A stretch of 64,000 nucleotides of DNA from Demequina sediminis (GCF_030296675.1 NZ_AP027736.1:806001-870000), one strand, 5' to 3'. Positions 45,757 to 55,456 are shown, numbered from the stretch's first letter. Numbers and translations: made by a program. Notes: a model not told the origin generated them from the letters alone.

Positions 45757-45796
45757 GAGAAACCACCAACTCCGCTGTCCGAAATCAGCGAAGCAG

Positions 45797-46930
45797 CCCA
45801 TGGATCGTTTACACCTGTGTCGGGGCATCGTTTACACCCCTGGCAGTTTGACGATGGGCCATGGCGGATGGGGACAAGAACCGGGTCATCGTGCTGGCAA
45901 TCGTCGAGGGCAGCCTGTCTGTCGCAAAAGCGGCCCGCCGCTTCGGTGTGACCCGCCAGTGGATCCACCGCCTCCTGACCCGCTATAGAGCCGGCGGACT
46001 CGAAGCGCTCGAGCCGCGTTCACACGCCGCGCATGCTCCCGCCGGGCGGATCCCTGACGACATGCGTGCCCGGGTCGTCGCGCTACGGGATCAACTCGTC
46101 AGCGGGGGACTGGACGCCGGTGCGGAGTCGATCCGCGACCGCCTCACCCGCGCCGACATTACCCCACCCGCGACATCCACGATCTACCGGATCCTGCGCG
46201 CTGCGGACCGAGTCACGCCGGAGCCCCACAAGCGACCCCGCTCCAGCTGGCAACGCTTCCAAGCCGCCGCCCCGAACGCCTGTTGGCAGTCCGACATGAC
46301 CCACTGGCAACTCGGCGACGGCACCAAAGTCGAGATCATCTCCTGGCTCGACGACCACTCACAGTTCCTCCTGCACATCACCGTCCACCGCACCGTGACC
46401 GTCCGCACCGTCACCGACACCTTCCTCAGCGCTGGCCGAAACCATGGCCTACCAGCATCGACGCTGACCGACAATGGCCGGATCTACACGACCAGACTCG
46501 CGGGCCACCACGGCGGCCAGGGCCACTTCGAGCACCTGATCGACTCCCTCGGCATCGAACAGAGGAACGGCCGCCCCGGCCACCCCCAGACCCAAGGCAA
46601 GATCGAACGCTTCCACCAGACCCTCAAACGTTGGCTCACCGCGCGAACCGACGCCACCACCCTGGACGCCCTGCAAGCCCTGTTGCGCGCCTTCCAACAC
46701 GTCTACAACCACGAACGGCCGCACCGCGCCAACGACCGCCGCACCCCCGCCGAGACCTACGAAGCAGTGCCCAAGAACGCACCCCGCGTCGGTCTACTCG
46801 GCAAGTTCTGGCGAGTGCGCCACGACACCGTCGACACCGTCGGCGTCATCACCCTGCGGCGCCGCGCTCGCTGACACACGAGTGCTCGTTCCTGGACGCT
46901 TTCGTGCACCTGTGTGTCAGCGAAATGACC
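45797..46930 (+). mobile_element. IS481-type insertion sequence, 3' end shortened
   Basis: The transposase is preceded by two direct copies of ATCGTTTACACC (near 45804 and 45828), the likely left-end binding repeats. Downstream the coding sequence ends earlier than usual for this group and runs into a CTGACACA...TGTGTCAG hairpin. No matching right inverted repeat is evident, so the right end is approximate and may be deleted. Confidence 0.6.
45861..46874 (+). CDS. IS481-family transposase
   Basis: The 337-residue protein has an N-terminal HTH (VAKAARRFGVTRQWIHRLL) and the rve domain with catalytic Asp in WQSDMTHWQL, Asp in LTDNGRIYTT and Glu in GKIERFHQTLKRW, then VYNHERPHRANDRR. All three catalytic residues are present. 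The C terminus stops at VITLRRRAR, shorter than the ~380 residues often seen, because of a deletion shared with the remnant at 12473-12745. Activity is therefore uncertain. Confidence 0.88.
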   Translation: MADGDKNRVIVLAIVEGSLSVAKAARRFGVTRQWIHRLLTRYRAGGLEALEPRSHAAHAPAGRIPDDMRARVVALRDQLVSGGLDAGAESIRDRLTRADITPPATSTIYRILRAADRVTPEPHKRPRSSWQRFQAAAPNACWQSDMTHWQLGDGTKVEIISWLDDHSQFLLHITVHRTVTVRTVTDTFLSAGRNHGLPASTLTDNGRIYTTRLAGHHGGQGHFEHLIDSLGIEQRNGRPGHPQTQGKIERFHQTLKRWLTARTDATTLDALQALLRAFQHVYNHERPHRANDRRTPAETYEAVPKNAPRVGLLGKFWRVRHDTVDTVGVITLRRRAR

Positions 46931-46985
46931 TTGCGTTGCGGGGTGGCCGCAACCGTCCCTGCCCGCCGCGAAGAGGGCGACGAGA

Positions 46986-47027
46986 AAGGGCCGCCCTTCC
47001 CGGCATTTACCAGGAAGAACGGCCCTT
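46986..47027 (-). terminator. Terminator of tRNA-Pro
   Basis: Arms AAGGGCCG and CGGCCCTT lie 8 bases downstream of the tRNA 3' end on the minus strand, followed by TTTCTCG in that direction. The copy at 12850-12891 differs by one base. Confidence 0.65.
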
Positions 47028-47034
47028 CGTCACG

Positions 47035-47108
<74 letters not shown>

Positions 47109-47256
47109 TGACAGCCAGATAATGCTACCGGACAATCGGGGGTGCCTTGCACCATCCGGCGCAATTCGGCGCGTCGCGCCTGGCCACACGCGGCGGGACA
47201 CGCGTCCGTCACACCCGGCACATGAAACGGACACGCGGCGCCCGTATGCTCGATTC

Positions 47257-48260
47257 ATGGCACGCGTCCTCATCACCGGATTCGAACCACGGCCCGGCAT
47301 GGCAGCCGACTCAGCCGCCGACTCCGTCCACATCCTCGCGCAGACTTGGCACGGCGACGGTGCGCTGATCGCGCGAGGGCTGGTCCCCGCATTCGAGGAG
47401 GCGCCGCGCAGGCTTCGCGCCTCGATCGCGCGCCACCTGCCCGACGCCGTGATCCTGGTCGCCTCGCGGCCGGGCTCGGCGGAGATCACCATCGAACGTC
47501 TTGCGGTCAACCTCGACCACGCGGACGCGCCCGATGCCGCGGGCAACCGTCCCGTCGACGTCCCGGTGGTCCCCGGCGCCGAGGCCGGCCTGTGGACCAC
47601 CCTGCCCACCCGCGAGATCCTCGACGCACTGCACGCGCGCTCGATACCCGCGCGCCTGTCCCTCTCCCCGACCACCGATGTCGCCAACCACGTCTTCTAC
47701 TCGCTGCAGCGCGAGCTCGCGCAGTGGCAGGTCCCGAGCGGCCTCATCCACGTGCCCGCGAGCCCCGAGATGGCACTCGGCGGGCCCGCGCTGCCGGCCG
47801 AGGTGATCGCCGAGGCCCTCCGCGTCGTGGTCGAGGCGACGGTCGCGGTGCTCGAGGAAGAGTCCTCCACCGTCACCGCCGTCGCTCCCCCGGCACCGCA
47901 GGAGGACGATGCCCGGGCCGGGTTCCACGCCGAGTTCGACCCCGAGGCCACGCAGCCCTTCCTCATGCCGATCGCGGAGCCCATCGTCGAGCCGGTTGTC
48001 GCGGCACAGTCCAGGCCGTTCGTCCCCACGCTCGAGCCAGAGCCCGAGTTGGAGCCGGAACCCGAGCCGCTCCCCGCACCCGAACCCGCTCCGCACACGT
48101 CCCCTATCGCCGTCGCCGAGCCGCCCGCCGCCGCGGACGCCACGTGGCTCCACGACCACACGGACACTCAGGACGCAGCAGACAGCACGCACGACGACCA
48201 CCCGGAACCTCCCCCTCCAGGCCCCTCACCTGGGAGGAAATCATCACCGGCGGACGCTAG
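47257..48260 (+). pseudogene. Pyroglutamyl-peptidase I-like protein lacking the catalytic Cys, frameshifted as read
   Basis: The first ~200 residues match peptidase C15: RVLITGFEPRPGM, then EITIERLAVNLDHADAPD (the Glu) and LIHVPASPEMA (the His). The usual GTYVCNHVFY-type motif reads TDVANHVFYSL, so the nucleophilic Cys is Ala. Enzymes of this family remove N-terminal pyroglutamate; this one should not. A long Pro/Glu-rich tail follows. Near 48200-48225 the frame shifts by one lost base, after which LTWEEIITGGR ends at TAG 48258-48260; without the shift the frame would run to 48423 through non-coding-like sequence. The start is ATG 47257, 148 bases from the tRNA. Confidence 0.7.
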
Positions 48261-48328
48261 GCATCGTCCGTCACGCCTGTCGTCAACCGATCGTCCCCCA
48301 AGCCCGTCCCCCAGCCCCCGGAGAACCC

Positions 48329-48934
48329 ATGGCCACCGGCCTCGCCACCACCGTCACCCTGTCCCTGCCGCAGTGGCTGGTCGCGGACATACCCGCGCTA
48401 CCCTCCCACCTCGACACCCATGAGGAGCAGATGGCACTGGTGCACCGCCTCGCGGACCGCAACTGGCGCGAGGGCGGCGGCGGACCGTTCGCGGCGATCG
48501 TGGTCGACGCGGGCACCGGCGAGCTCGTGTCGGTAGGCGTCAACGTGGTGCTCGGCACCGGCGTGAGTTCGGGGCACGCGGAGGTCATGGCGCTCGGCCT
48601 CGCGCAGACCCGCCTGGGCACGTGGGACCTCGGGGCGGAGCGCGACCTCGCGCTCGTGGTCAACTGGCGCCCGTGCGTGCAGTGCTACGGCGCGACCCTG
48701 TGGTCGGGCGTCAAGCACCTCGTGGTCGCGGGCGACGGACCCGAGCTCGAGCGCCTCACGCGCTTCGACGAGGGCCCCATGGTCGCCGACTGGGCCGCTC
48801 AGTTCGAGGCGCGCGGCATCGAGGTCACCCAGGACGTGCTGCGCGAGGAGGCACTCGCCGTGTACCGCGCCTATGGCGACTCGGCGGCGACCGTCTATAA
48901 CGCGCGCGGCACGGGCCCCATCGAGTCCGACTGA
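48329..48934 (+). CDS. Cytidine/guanine deaminase-like zinc protein
   Basis: The 201-residue protein has the deaminase zinc site: His and proton-shuttling Glu in SSGHAEVMALGLAQTRLG and the Cys pair in WRPCVQCYGATLWSG. The middle (GGPFAAIVVDAGTGELVSVG) resembles guanine deaminase and tRNA-adenosine deaminase relatives. A nucleobase or nucleoside is the likely substrate. It lies 68 bases after the pyroglutamyl-peptidase-like gene. A 15-bp tandem repeat covers its stop codon. Confidence 0.8.
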   Translation: MATGLATTVTLSLPQWLVADIPALPSHLDTHEEQMALVHRLADRNWREGGGGPFAAIVVDAGTGELVSVGVNVVLGTGVSSGHAEVMALGLAQTRLGTWDLGAERDLALVVNWRPCVQCYGATLWSGVKHLVVAGDGPELERLTRFDEGPMVADWAAQFEARGIEVTQDVLREEALAVYRAYGDSAATVYNARGTGPIESD

Positions 48935-48964
48935 CTCGAGTCCGACTGACTCGAGCCCGACTGA
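48921..48964. repeat. Three 15-bp tandem repeats across a stop codon
   Basis: Units of CTCGAGTCCGACTGA (first copy lacks one base, third has one change) occur three times, then decay. Each unit carries TGA, so copy-number change would not alter the deaminase length. Confidence 0.8.
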
Positions 48965-48980
48965 CTCAGGCCCCCGGCGA

Positions 48981-50332
48981 CTACCCGGTGGGCACCTTGA
49001 CGAACAGCATCGCGACGAGACCCAACGCCACCACGGTGATGATCCCCACCACGCCCCAGATGGTCGCACCCGTGAGCGCGATCGCGAGCGTCCACAGCGC
49101 GGGCGCGAGGAAGGACACCGCGCGGCCGGTGGTCGCGTAGAGCCCGAAGATCTCGCCCTCCCTGCCGGGTGGGCTGACGCGCGCGAGCAGCGACCTGGAT
49201 GCCGCCTGCACGGGCCCCACGAAGAGGCACAGCACCAGTCCGCCCACCCAGAACACCATCGCTCCCGCCTCGTGGAGGAATGCCACCGCGAGCCCCGCGA
49301 TCACCATGCCCGTGAGCGAGATGAGGATGAGCCGGCGCGGTCCGATCCGGTCGTCGACCATGCCGGCGAACAGCGTCGCGACGCCCGCGACAAGGTTCGC
49401 GGCGATGCCGAAGATGATGACCTCAGTGGGCTCGAAGCCGAACGCCACGGCGGCGATGATCGCGCCAAACGTGAACACGCCAGCGAGGCCGTCGCGGTAG
49501 ATCGCGCTCGCGAGCAGGAACCACAGCGTCGAGCGCGCGTCCCTCCACAGGCCCATGAGGTCGCTCCACAACCGCGCGTACCCCGCAAGGAGCGACACGG
49601 GTTCGCGCCCCGCGGCGGGCGCCTCTGGCACGTAGCGGAACAGCGGCCACGCGAACACCACGGCCCACAGGGCGCATCCGAGCGCGATAAGGCGGTACGC
49701 CATGCCGTTCGACGTGTCCATGCCCCACCAGTCGGCGCCGTCGGCGATGACGACGATCACGAGCGCCACGATCCCGCCCACGTAGCCCAGTCCCCATCCG
49801 AGGCCCGAGACGCGGCCCACGGTCGCGGGAGTGCTGACCTGCGTGATGAGCGCGTTGTAGTTCACGCCGGCGATCTCGGAGAACACGCTGCCCAGCGCGA
49901 TGAGCCCCACGCCGAGCGCGAAGAACGCGGGCGAGGCCTCCACGAAGAACAACCCCACCATGCACGCCACCAGCAGCGCCGTCGCTCCCCGAGCCACGCC
50001 TTGCGCTTGCCCGAGGTGTCCGCCCGCTGGCCCAGCACCGGAGCGAGCAGCGCGACCAGGATGCCCGCCACCGTGAGGCCCGTGCCGAGCCCTCCCGCGA
50101 GGCTCGACAGCGCGAGCTCATACGCCGGGTGGTCCTCTCCCAGCGCCGCGATCTCGGGATCGATGAAGGACTCCGAGGTCAGGTAGAGCGCCGTGAAGAC
50201 GAACGTGATAATCACGGAATTGAACGGCTGCGTCGCCCAGTCCCACATCGCCCACGCGGTCACCCGGCCCCATCGCGAGCGTCGGGGCAGTGTCTCGAAC
50301 GAGTGCGACGGCGCCGTCGCTTCGGTTGTCAT
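48981..50332 (-). pseudogene. UMF1/Atg22-like MFS transporter, frameshifted as read
   Basis: The first frame starts at ATG 50332 and gives WGRVTAWAMWDWATQPFNSV, typical of the UMF1 branch, and then ADTSGKRKAWLG, the loop after helix 2. The second frame continues with ATALLVACMVGLFFVEA and about ten further helices, including FVGPVQAASRSLLARVSPP. Adding one G in the run at 49987-49990 restores ~450 residues. The substrate is unknown; related proteins export amino acids or other small molecules. A one-base sequence error is the simplest explanation for the break. Confidence 0.8.
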
Positions 50333-50422
50333 GCGCCCAGCGTGCCCGTCCCGCGTGAACTGTGGGAAATCAACACGCGAACGGACCCTGAACTCGGACC
50401 CAGAAGATGGGAGCATCGGGTC

Positions 50423-51346
50423 ATGGAAACGCTCACCGGGTGGAGGGACGATGCCCTGGCCGGGTACGCCTCGCGACCCGTCGGGGCGGCGACGCTCGTG
50501 CGGGGTCCCGCACCCTCGCAGCCGCGCGCCGCGGTGCTGCACGTGCACGGCTACAACGACTACTTCTTCCAGGACCACCTCGCGGGCTTCTTCGCGGAGG
50601 AGGGCCTCGCGTTCTACGCGGTCGACATGCGCCGCGCCGGCCGGTCCCTCCGCGCCGGCGACGTCCCCCACTTCATCGCGGACATCGCGGAACTCGGAGA
50701 CGACATCGACGCGGCCGTCGCGGAGGTGGCGCGACTGCATCCCGGCCTCCCCGTCATCGTCCACGCGCACTCAAACGGCGGCCTGGCCGCCGCCATCTGG
50801 GCGCACGACCGCCCGTCCCCCGCGCTCGCGGGACTCGTCCTCGACAGCCCGTTCTTCGCCGCCCTCACCACGCGCCGCCAGCGGGCGGCCTCCTACTCGG
50901 TGCCCGCCCTCGCTCGGGCGCGCCCGTACGCCGTGGTCGCGCGGCACGAGTCCGCGTACGCACACCACCTGCTGAGCGCGAACGGCGGACGCTGGGACTT
51001 CGACACGGACTGGAAGACGCCGCTGGGGGTACCGATCCGCGCGGCGTGGCTCGCCGCGGTGCGCCGGGCGCAGTCACGCGTCGCGCGCGGGCTGGCGATT
51101 GAGGCTCCCGTGCTGGTGGCCCGCTCCCACTCGACGGGACCGGACGTGCTCGACAACCCCCTCCTCGACGCGCAGGACACGGTGGTGGACGTCCGCGCGA
51201 TCGCGCGTCACGCCCACCGACTGGGTGCGCGCGTCGACGAGTCCGTCATCACGGGAGGCGTCCACGAGCTCTCGCTGTCCTCCCCCGTCCCCCGCGCCGC
51301 GTACCTCGACGCCGTGCGCGCCTGGCTCCCCAAGGTGATTCCATGA
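50423..51346 (+). CDS. α/β-hydrolase (lysophospholipase-like)
   Basis: The 307-residue protein has a serine-hydrolase fold: oxyanion loop VLHVHGYNDYFFQDHLAGFF, nucleophile elbow VIVHAHSNGGLAAAIW (Ser in HSNGG), and a likely His in TGGVHELSLSS. It resembles Serine aminopeptidase S33/monoglyceride-lipase-like enzymes. Its stop overlaps the start of the GlpQ-like gene in ATGA. Together they might release glycerol-phosphate head groups after deacylation, which is inference from adjacency. No signal peptide is visible. Confidence 0.82.
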   Translation: METLTGWRDDALAGYASRPVGAATLVRGPAPSQPRAAVLHVHGYNDYFFQDHLAGFFAEEGLAFYAVDMRRAGRSLRAGDVPHFIADIAELGDDIDAAVAEVARLHPGLPVIVHAHSNGGLAAAIWAHDRPSPALAGLVLDSPFFAALTTRRQRAASYSVPALARARPYAVVARHESAYAHHLLSANGGRWDFDTDWKTPLGVPIRAAWLAAVRRAQSRVARGLAIEAPVLVARSHSTGPDVLDNPLLDAQDTVVDVRAIARHAHRLGARVDESVITGGVHELSLSSPVPRAAYLDAVRAWLPKVIP

Positions 51347-52113
51347 CGCTCCCCGGTCCCTCGCATCCCTACTTCGCGCCTCGCGTGACGGCCCTCGCGC
51401 ACCGAGGCTTCTCGCTCGACGGTCTCGAGAACTCGATGACGGCCTTCCAGGCGGCCGTGGACCTGGGCTTCACGCACGTCGAGACCGACGCCCACGGCAC
51501 CGCGGACGGCGTCGCGGTCGCGCTGCACGACTCGTCTCTGGATCGCACCACGGACGGCACCGGCGAGGTCGCGGAGCTGCCGTGGGAGCGCGTCAAGGGC
51601 GCCAGGATCGGCGGCGTCGAGCCCGTCCCCCTGCTCGAGGACATCCTGGGCACGTGGCCGGAGCTGCGCGTGAACATCGACGTCAAGGGCGAGTCCGGAA
51701 TCGTCCCGATCGCCGAGGCCATCGAGCGCACCGGCGCTCACGATCGTGTGTGCGTGGCCTCGTTCTCCGGTGCGCGTCGCGACGCGACCGTCGCGCGGCT
51801 CAGCAGGCCCGTGGCGACCAGCGCGGGCACGTCCGAGGCCGCGCGCTTCTTCCTGGGCGGCGCGCTCGGGCTGGGGACGCTGCGCTCGCTGCGCACGGTC
51901 GACGCGCTGCAGATCCCGTGGCGCGTGGGCGTCGTTCCGGTGCTCACCGCGCGGCACGTGCGGATCGCGCACGCCGCAGGCGTCGCGGTGCACGTGTGGA
52001 CCGTCAACACCGCCCCCGAGATGGAGGCGCTGCTCGATGCCGGCGTCGACGGGATCGTCTCCGACCGCGCTGACGTGCTGCGCGACGTGCTCACCGCGCG
52101 CGGGCTGTGGTGA
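51343..52113 (+). CDS. Glycerophosphodiester phosphodiesterase
   Basis: The 256-residue barrel carries the GDPD motifs: ALAHRGFSLDGLENSMTAF (catalytic His and Glu-Asn), HVETDAHGTADGVAVALHD (metal ligands and second His), LDRTTDGTG, and VHVWTVNTAPEM with GVDGIVSDRAD at the end. It hydrolyses glycerophosphodiesters to glycerol-3-phosphate and an alcohol. No signal peptide is seen, so it resembles the cytoplasmic UgpQ type. It overlaps the hydrolase gene by 4 bases. Confidence 0.9.
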   Translation: MTLPGPSHPYFAPRVTALAHRGFSLDGLENSMTAFQAAVDLGFTHVETDAHGTADGVAVALHDSSLDRTTDGTGEVAELPWERVKGARIGGVEPVPLLEDILGTWPELRVNIDVKGESGIVPIAEAIERTGAHDRVCVASFSGARRDATVARLSRPVATSAGTSEAARFFLGGALGLGTLRSLRTVDALQIPWRVGVVPVLTARHVRIAHAAGVAVHVWTVNTAPEMEALLDAGVDGIVSDRADVLRDVLTARGLW

Positions 52114-52164
52114 GCGCGCCGCAATCGTCGTGCGCTCAGCGCACGACTGAGGCATCCTGAGCCC

Positions 52165-52581
52165 ATGGCCGTCACCGAGCCCACGAGCGTCCCCGTCGAG
52201 GCCTTCCTCGCCACCGTGGAGCCCGCGCGGCGCCGTTCCGAGGGCGAGGAGGTGGTGCGCCTCATCGGCGAGGTGACGGGGGCGCCGCCCGTGATGTGGG
52301 GACCCTCCATCATCGGCTGGGGAACGCTGCACTACCGCTACGCGAGCGGCCGCGAGGGCGACTGGATGAAGGTCGGATTCTCGCCGCGCAAGGCGCAGCT
52401 CACGTTCTACGGGCTCAAGGACACGCCCGAGGGCGAGGGCGAGCTCGCGAACCTCGGCCCGCACACGACCGGTGCGGGCTGCGTCTACGTCAAGCGCCTC
52501 GACCAGATCGACCGCGACGTGCTGGCCCGCCTGGTCGAGATCGCCTTCGCGCGGGGAGACGACGACGCCACACAGATGTGA
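52165..52581 (+). CDS. DUF1801 domain protein
   Basis: The 138-residue protein has the DUF1801 pattern: VEAFLATVEPARRRSEGEEV, VMWGPSIIGWGTLHYRYASG and VGFSPRKAQLTFYGL, ending in a helix after GCVYVKRLDQID. This YdhG-like fold has no known enzymatic role. It lies 51 bases after the GDPD gene and converges on der with 15 bases between the stops. Confidence 0.85.
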   Translation: MAVTEPTSVPVEAFLATVEPARRRSEGEEVVRLIGEVTGAPPVMWGPSIIGWGTLHYRYASGREGDWMKVGFSPRKAQLTFYGLKDTPEGEGELANLGPHTTGAGCVYVKRLDQIDRDVLARLVEIAFARGDDDATQM

Positions 52582-52596
52582 CGCCGCGTCTCCTCG

Positions 52597-54075
52597 CTAC
52601 TTGCGCTTGGGTCCGCGCTTCTCGCGCACGCGCACCGAGATCTGGATCGGCGTGCCCTCGAAGCCGAACGCCTCGCGCAGGCGCCGCTCGATGAAGCGGC
52701 GGTACTGCGGCTCGAGGAAGCCCGAGGCGAAGATCACGAAGCGCGGCGGGCGCGTCGCGGCCTGGGTCGCGAACAGGATCTTGGGCTGCTTGCCGCCGCG
52801 CACGGGGTGCGGGTGCTCCGCGACCAGTTCGCCCAGGAACGAGTTGAGCCGTCCCGTCGACACGCGCTGGTCCCAGCTCGACAGCGCGAGGTCGATCGCG
52901 GGCAGCAGGCGGTTGGTGTGCCAGCCGGTGAGCGCGGACAGGTTCACGCGCGGCACCCACGTGTGCTGCACCAGGTCCTGCTCGATCGAACGTTCGAGCA
53001 TGAAGCGCTCGTCCTCGCCCACCAGGTCCCACTTGTTGAACACGAACACGATCGCGCGGCCCGCGTCGACCACCTGCGAGATGACGCGCGTGTCCTGCTC
53101 GGTCAGCGGCACTGAGGCGTCGAGGAGCACCAGGCCGATCTCGGCGCGCTCGATCGCGGTCTGCGTGCGCAGCGAAGCGTAGAAGTCGGCGCCCTTGGAC
53201 ATGTGGACGCGGCGCCGGATGCCGGCGGTGTCCACGAGCGTCCAGGGGCGGCCGCCGATCTCGACCTGCTCGTCGACCGGGTCGCGCGTGGTGCCGGCCA
53301 TCTCGTTGACCACCACCCGCTCGGTGCCAGCCAACTTATTGAGCAGCGAGGACTTGCCTACGTTGGGACGGCCCACCAGCGCGATCCGGCGCGGCGCGTG
53401 CTCGTCGACCTCGACCTGGTGCATCTCGGTGGGGAGCACCGCCATCGCGGCGTCGAGCAGGTCGCCCGTGCCGCGGCCGTGCAGCGCGGACACGGGGTGA
53501 GGCTCGCCGAGCCCCAGGTTCCACAGCGCGGCCGCCTCGAGCTCGCCCTGCGGACCGTCGACCTTGTTCGCCGCGAGCACGACGGGCTTCTCCGCCTTGC
53601 GCAACAGCCGGACCACCTGCTCGTCGGTCGCGGTCGGCCCCACCATGGCGTCGACCACGAAGAGAACGGCGTCGGCCATCTCGATCGCGGTCTCGGCGGC
53701 CTGCGCGACGGACAGGTCGATTCCCGTGACGTTCTTCTCCCAGCCGCCCGTGTCGAGCAGCGTGAAGTCGCGTCCCGCCCACTCGGCGCGATAGGCGACA
53801 CGGTCGCGGGTCACGCCGGGCTTGTCCTCGACCACCGCGAGCCGCTTGCCGATGATGCGGTTGACCAGCGTCGACTTGCCCACGTTGGGCCGGCCCACGA
53901 TCGCGAGGACGGGCAGCGCCTCCTCGGTCTCCGGCTCGGGCTCGCCGGCGAGCTCGGCGAGGTCCTCGTCGGTCAGCTCGTAGGCCTCGAGGCCCGCGCG
54001 CAGCGCGGCCTCGCGGATCTCGTCGAGCGTCTCGGGCGCGTCCGACTCGTGCGGCGCGGGGAGCTCGTCGTTCAT
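52597..54075 (-). CDS. der: Ribosome-associated GTPase Der (EngA)
   Basis: The 492-residue protein has two tandem GTPase domains. The first has [19 protein letters not shown], the DTGG motif and ANKVDG; the second has [27 protein letters not shown] and FNKWDL. A KH-like C-terminal domain ends KRGPKRK. Der is needed for 50S assembly. The start ATG 54075 overlaps the stop of the acyltransferase gene (ATGA), so the pair is coupled. An N-terminal acidic extension of ~50 residues is common in actinobacteria. Confidence 0.96.
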   Translation of the reverse strand: MNDELPAPHESDAPETLDEIREAALRAGLEAYELTDEDLAELAGEPEPETEEALPVLAIVGRPNVGKSTLVNRIIGKRLAVVEDKPGVTRDRVAYRAEWAGRDFTLLDTGGWEKNVTGIDLSVAQAAETAIEMADAVLFVVDAMVGPTATDEQVVRLLRKAEKPVVLAANKVDGPQGELEAAALWNLGLGEPHPVSALHGRGTGDLLDAAMAVLPTEMHQVEVDEHAPRRIALVGRPNVGKSSLLNKLAGTERVVVNEMAGTTRDPVDEQVEIGGRPWTLVDTAGIRRRVHMSKGADFYASLRTQTAIERAEIGLVLLDASVPLTEQDTRVISQVVDAGRAIVFVFNKWDLVGEDERFMLERSIEQDLVQHTWVPRVNLSALTGWHTNRLLPAIDLALSSWDQRVSTGRLNSFLGELVAEHPHPVRGGKQPKILFATQAATRPPRFVIFASGFLEPQYRRFIERRLREAFGFEGTPIQISVRVREKRGPKRK

Positions 54076-54770
54076 GAAACGTCCTGTTCTGCGCGCCCAT
54101 CACGGCGCGGGTCGTCGAGCGGAAGCTCGAGGTCTGTGGTCTCCAGGGTACGGGTCACCTGGGTGCGGAGCGCCTCCGCGAGCTGTGCGGCCGCCCAGGA
54201 TTGCTTGGCGCGGCCGCCCCGCAGCTCCGCCGGAGGGGTGAGAACGATCGGCGTGCCGAAGCTCACGAGGATGCGCCGGCCCGGCCGCGGCCACACGTTC
54301 ACCGACTCGCCCGTGTGCCGCGTGCCCACGATCGCCGTGGGCACCACGGGTGCCCCCGACTGCAGGGCGAGCCAGGCCGCCCCGCCGTGCACGGCATCGG
54401 CCGTCCCTCCCCCGCGGGTGCCCTCGGGGAAGACGCCCACGACGTCGCCGCGGCGCAACACGGCCAGTCCCCTGGCGAGTGCCTCGCGTCCCGACCCCTC
54501 GACCGCAATCTGCTGTGCGGCCCGCAGGAACACCCCCAGCGCGCCCGTCATCATGCCGGAGCGAATCAAGAAATGCGAGCCGCGCGGGATCGCGCCGTGC
54601 AGGACCGGTCCGTCGATGAGACCCACGTGGTTGCACACGACGATGACGGGCCCGGAAGTGGGAAGGGACGATGCCCCGCGCACCTCGGTGCGCCACAGCA
54701 CGTGGGCGAGGAAGCGGCCCACGTGGCGGGACCAGCGCGGCCCCCAACGCGACGGGGCGCGTCCGCTCAC
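54072..54770 (-). CDS. PlsC-type 1-acyl-glycerol-3-phosphate acyltransferase
   Basis: The 232-residue protein shows the acyltransferase blocks: [14 protein letters not shown] (NHx4D variant), [28 protein letters not shown] and [11 protein letters not shown]. It should acylate lysophosphatidate or a related lipid at the membrane. It lies between cmk and der with 4-base overlaps on both sides, a common actinobacterial order. The start is GTG 54770. The second residue of the catalytic motif region is V rather than the usual S or R, as often seen in this branch. Confidence 0.88.
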   Translation of the reverse strand: MSGRAPSRWGPRWSRHVGRFLAHVLWRTEVRGASSLPTSGPVIVVCNHVGLIDGPVLHGAIPRGSHFLIRSGMMTGALGVFLRAAQQIAVEGSGREALARGLAVLRRGDVVGVFPEGTRGGGTADAVHGGAAWLALQSGAPVVPTAIVGTRHTGESVNVWPRPGRRILVSFGTPIVLTPPAELRGGRAKQSWAAAQLAEALRTQVTRTLETTDLELPLDDPRRDGRAEQDVS

Positions 54771-55456
54771 TCGGACTCGTCCTCGCGGGCGGCCGCGACG
54801 AGCGTCAGCACCGCGTCGACGGCCTCCTCGATCGTGAGATCGGTCGTGTCGAGCGTCACCACGCCGTCCGCGGCGGTGTGGAACTCCACCACGGTCGCGT
54901 CCTTGCGGTCACGGCCCAGGACGGCCTCGCGCACGGTCGCGACATCGGCGCCCTCGCCGGCACGGCGCGCGACGCGCACCTCCTCGTCGGCGGTCATGAG
55001 GATGCGGACGTCGGCATCGGGGGCGATCACGGTCGTGATGTCCCGGCCCTCGGTCACCACTCCCCTGCCCTCGGAGTAGCCGCCCTCGAGCTCCGACGCG
55101 ATGACGTCGCGCTGCCACTGACCCAGGGCCGCGCGCGCCTCGAGGTTGGTCGCGACCTTGGAGACCGTCAGCGCGATCGAATCGGCACGAATCAACGAGC
55201 TCACGTCCTCGCCCTCGAGGATCACGCGCGGGTTGCGCGGATCGAGCACGAGAGCGACGTTCATGGTCTCGACCATGGCCGCGACGTCCGACTCGTTCGA
55301 GAGGTCGACGCCCTCGCGCATGCACCACAACGTACCCACGCGGTACGTCGCCCCCGTGTCGAAGTACGCGAGCCGCAGACGGCGCGCGACCTCGCGCGCG
55401 ACCGTCGACTTGCCGGTCCCCGCGGGGCCGTCGATGGCGATCGAAATTCCGGTCAT
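54767..55456 (-). CDS. cmk: Cytidylate kinase
   Basis: The 229-residue kinase has the P-loop GPAGTGKSTVAREVARRL, the substrate region LAYFDTGATYR, GRGVVTEGRDITTVIAPDAD and RDRKDAT. It phosphorylates CMP and dCMP. The start ATG 55456 overlaps the tyrA stop (ATGA); an upstream extension of the same frame is only a shadow. The end overlaps the acyltransferase start. Confidence 0.94.
   Translation of the reverse strand: MTGISIAIDGPAGTGKSTVAREVARRLRLAYFDTGATYRVGTLWCMREGVDLSNESDVAAMVETMNVALVLDPRNPRVILEGEDVSSLIRADSIALTVSKVATNLEARAALGQWQRDVIASELEGGYSEGRGVVTEGRDITTVIAPDADVRILMTADEEVRVARRAGEGADVATVREAVLGRDRKDATVVEFHTAADGVVTLDTTDLTIEEAVDAVLTLVAAAREDESE

Larger units (their letters stand above)
44514..45787 (+). 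mobile_element. IS3-family insertion sequence (second type)
   Basis: The element holds orfA and orfB and has terminal repeats GATTTCGGAC and its complement. It differs in sequence from the IS3 at 18935. No target duplication is obvious. Confidence 0.75.
12933..47034. mobile_element. Integrative, conjugation-related element at tRNA-Pro(GGG)
   Basis: The region is bounded by the displaced tRNA-Pro 3' end on the left and the complete tRNA-Pro on the right. It contains a tyrosine integrase/excisionase pair near the right end, type IV secretion genes, two SSB genes, a DUF4913 gene, a restriction-like cargo cluster and at least five ISs, all absent from normal backbone. These are hallmarks of an actinobacterial ICE. 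No relaxase gene is recognisable, the secretion operon is interrupted, and integrase and excisionase carry amber codons, so it is probably immobile now. The exact right end could instead be the third att-like copy at 44470-44485, with the IS3/IS481 block outside it. Confidence 0.8.

Noticed and set aside
45804-45839. Two short repeats ATCGTTTACACC considered as a CRISPR-like start
   Set aside because: There are only two 12-bp units next to a transposase gene; they fit IS end repeats. No CRISPR array or cas gene was seen in the window.
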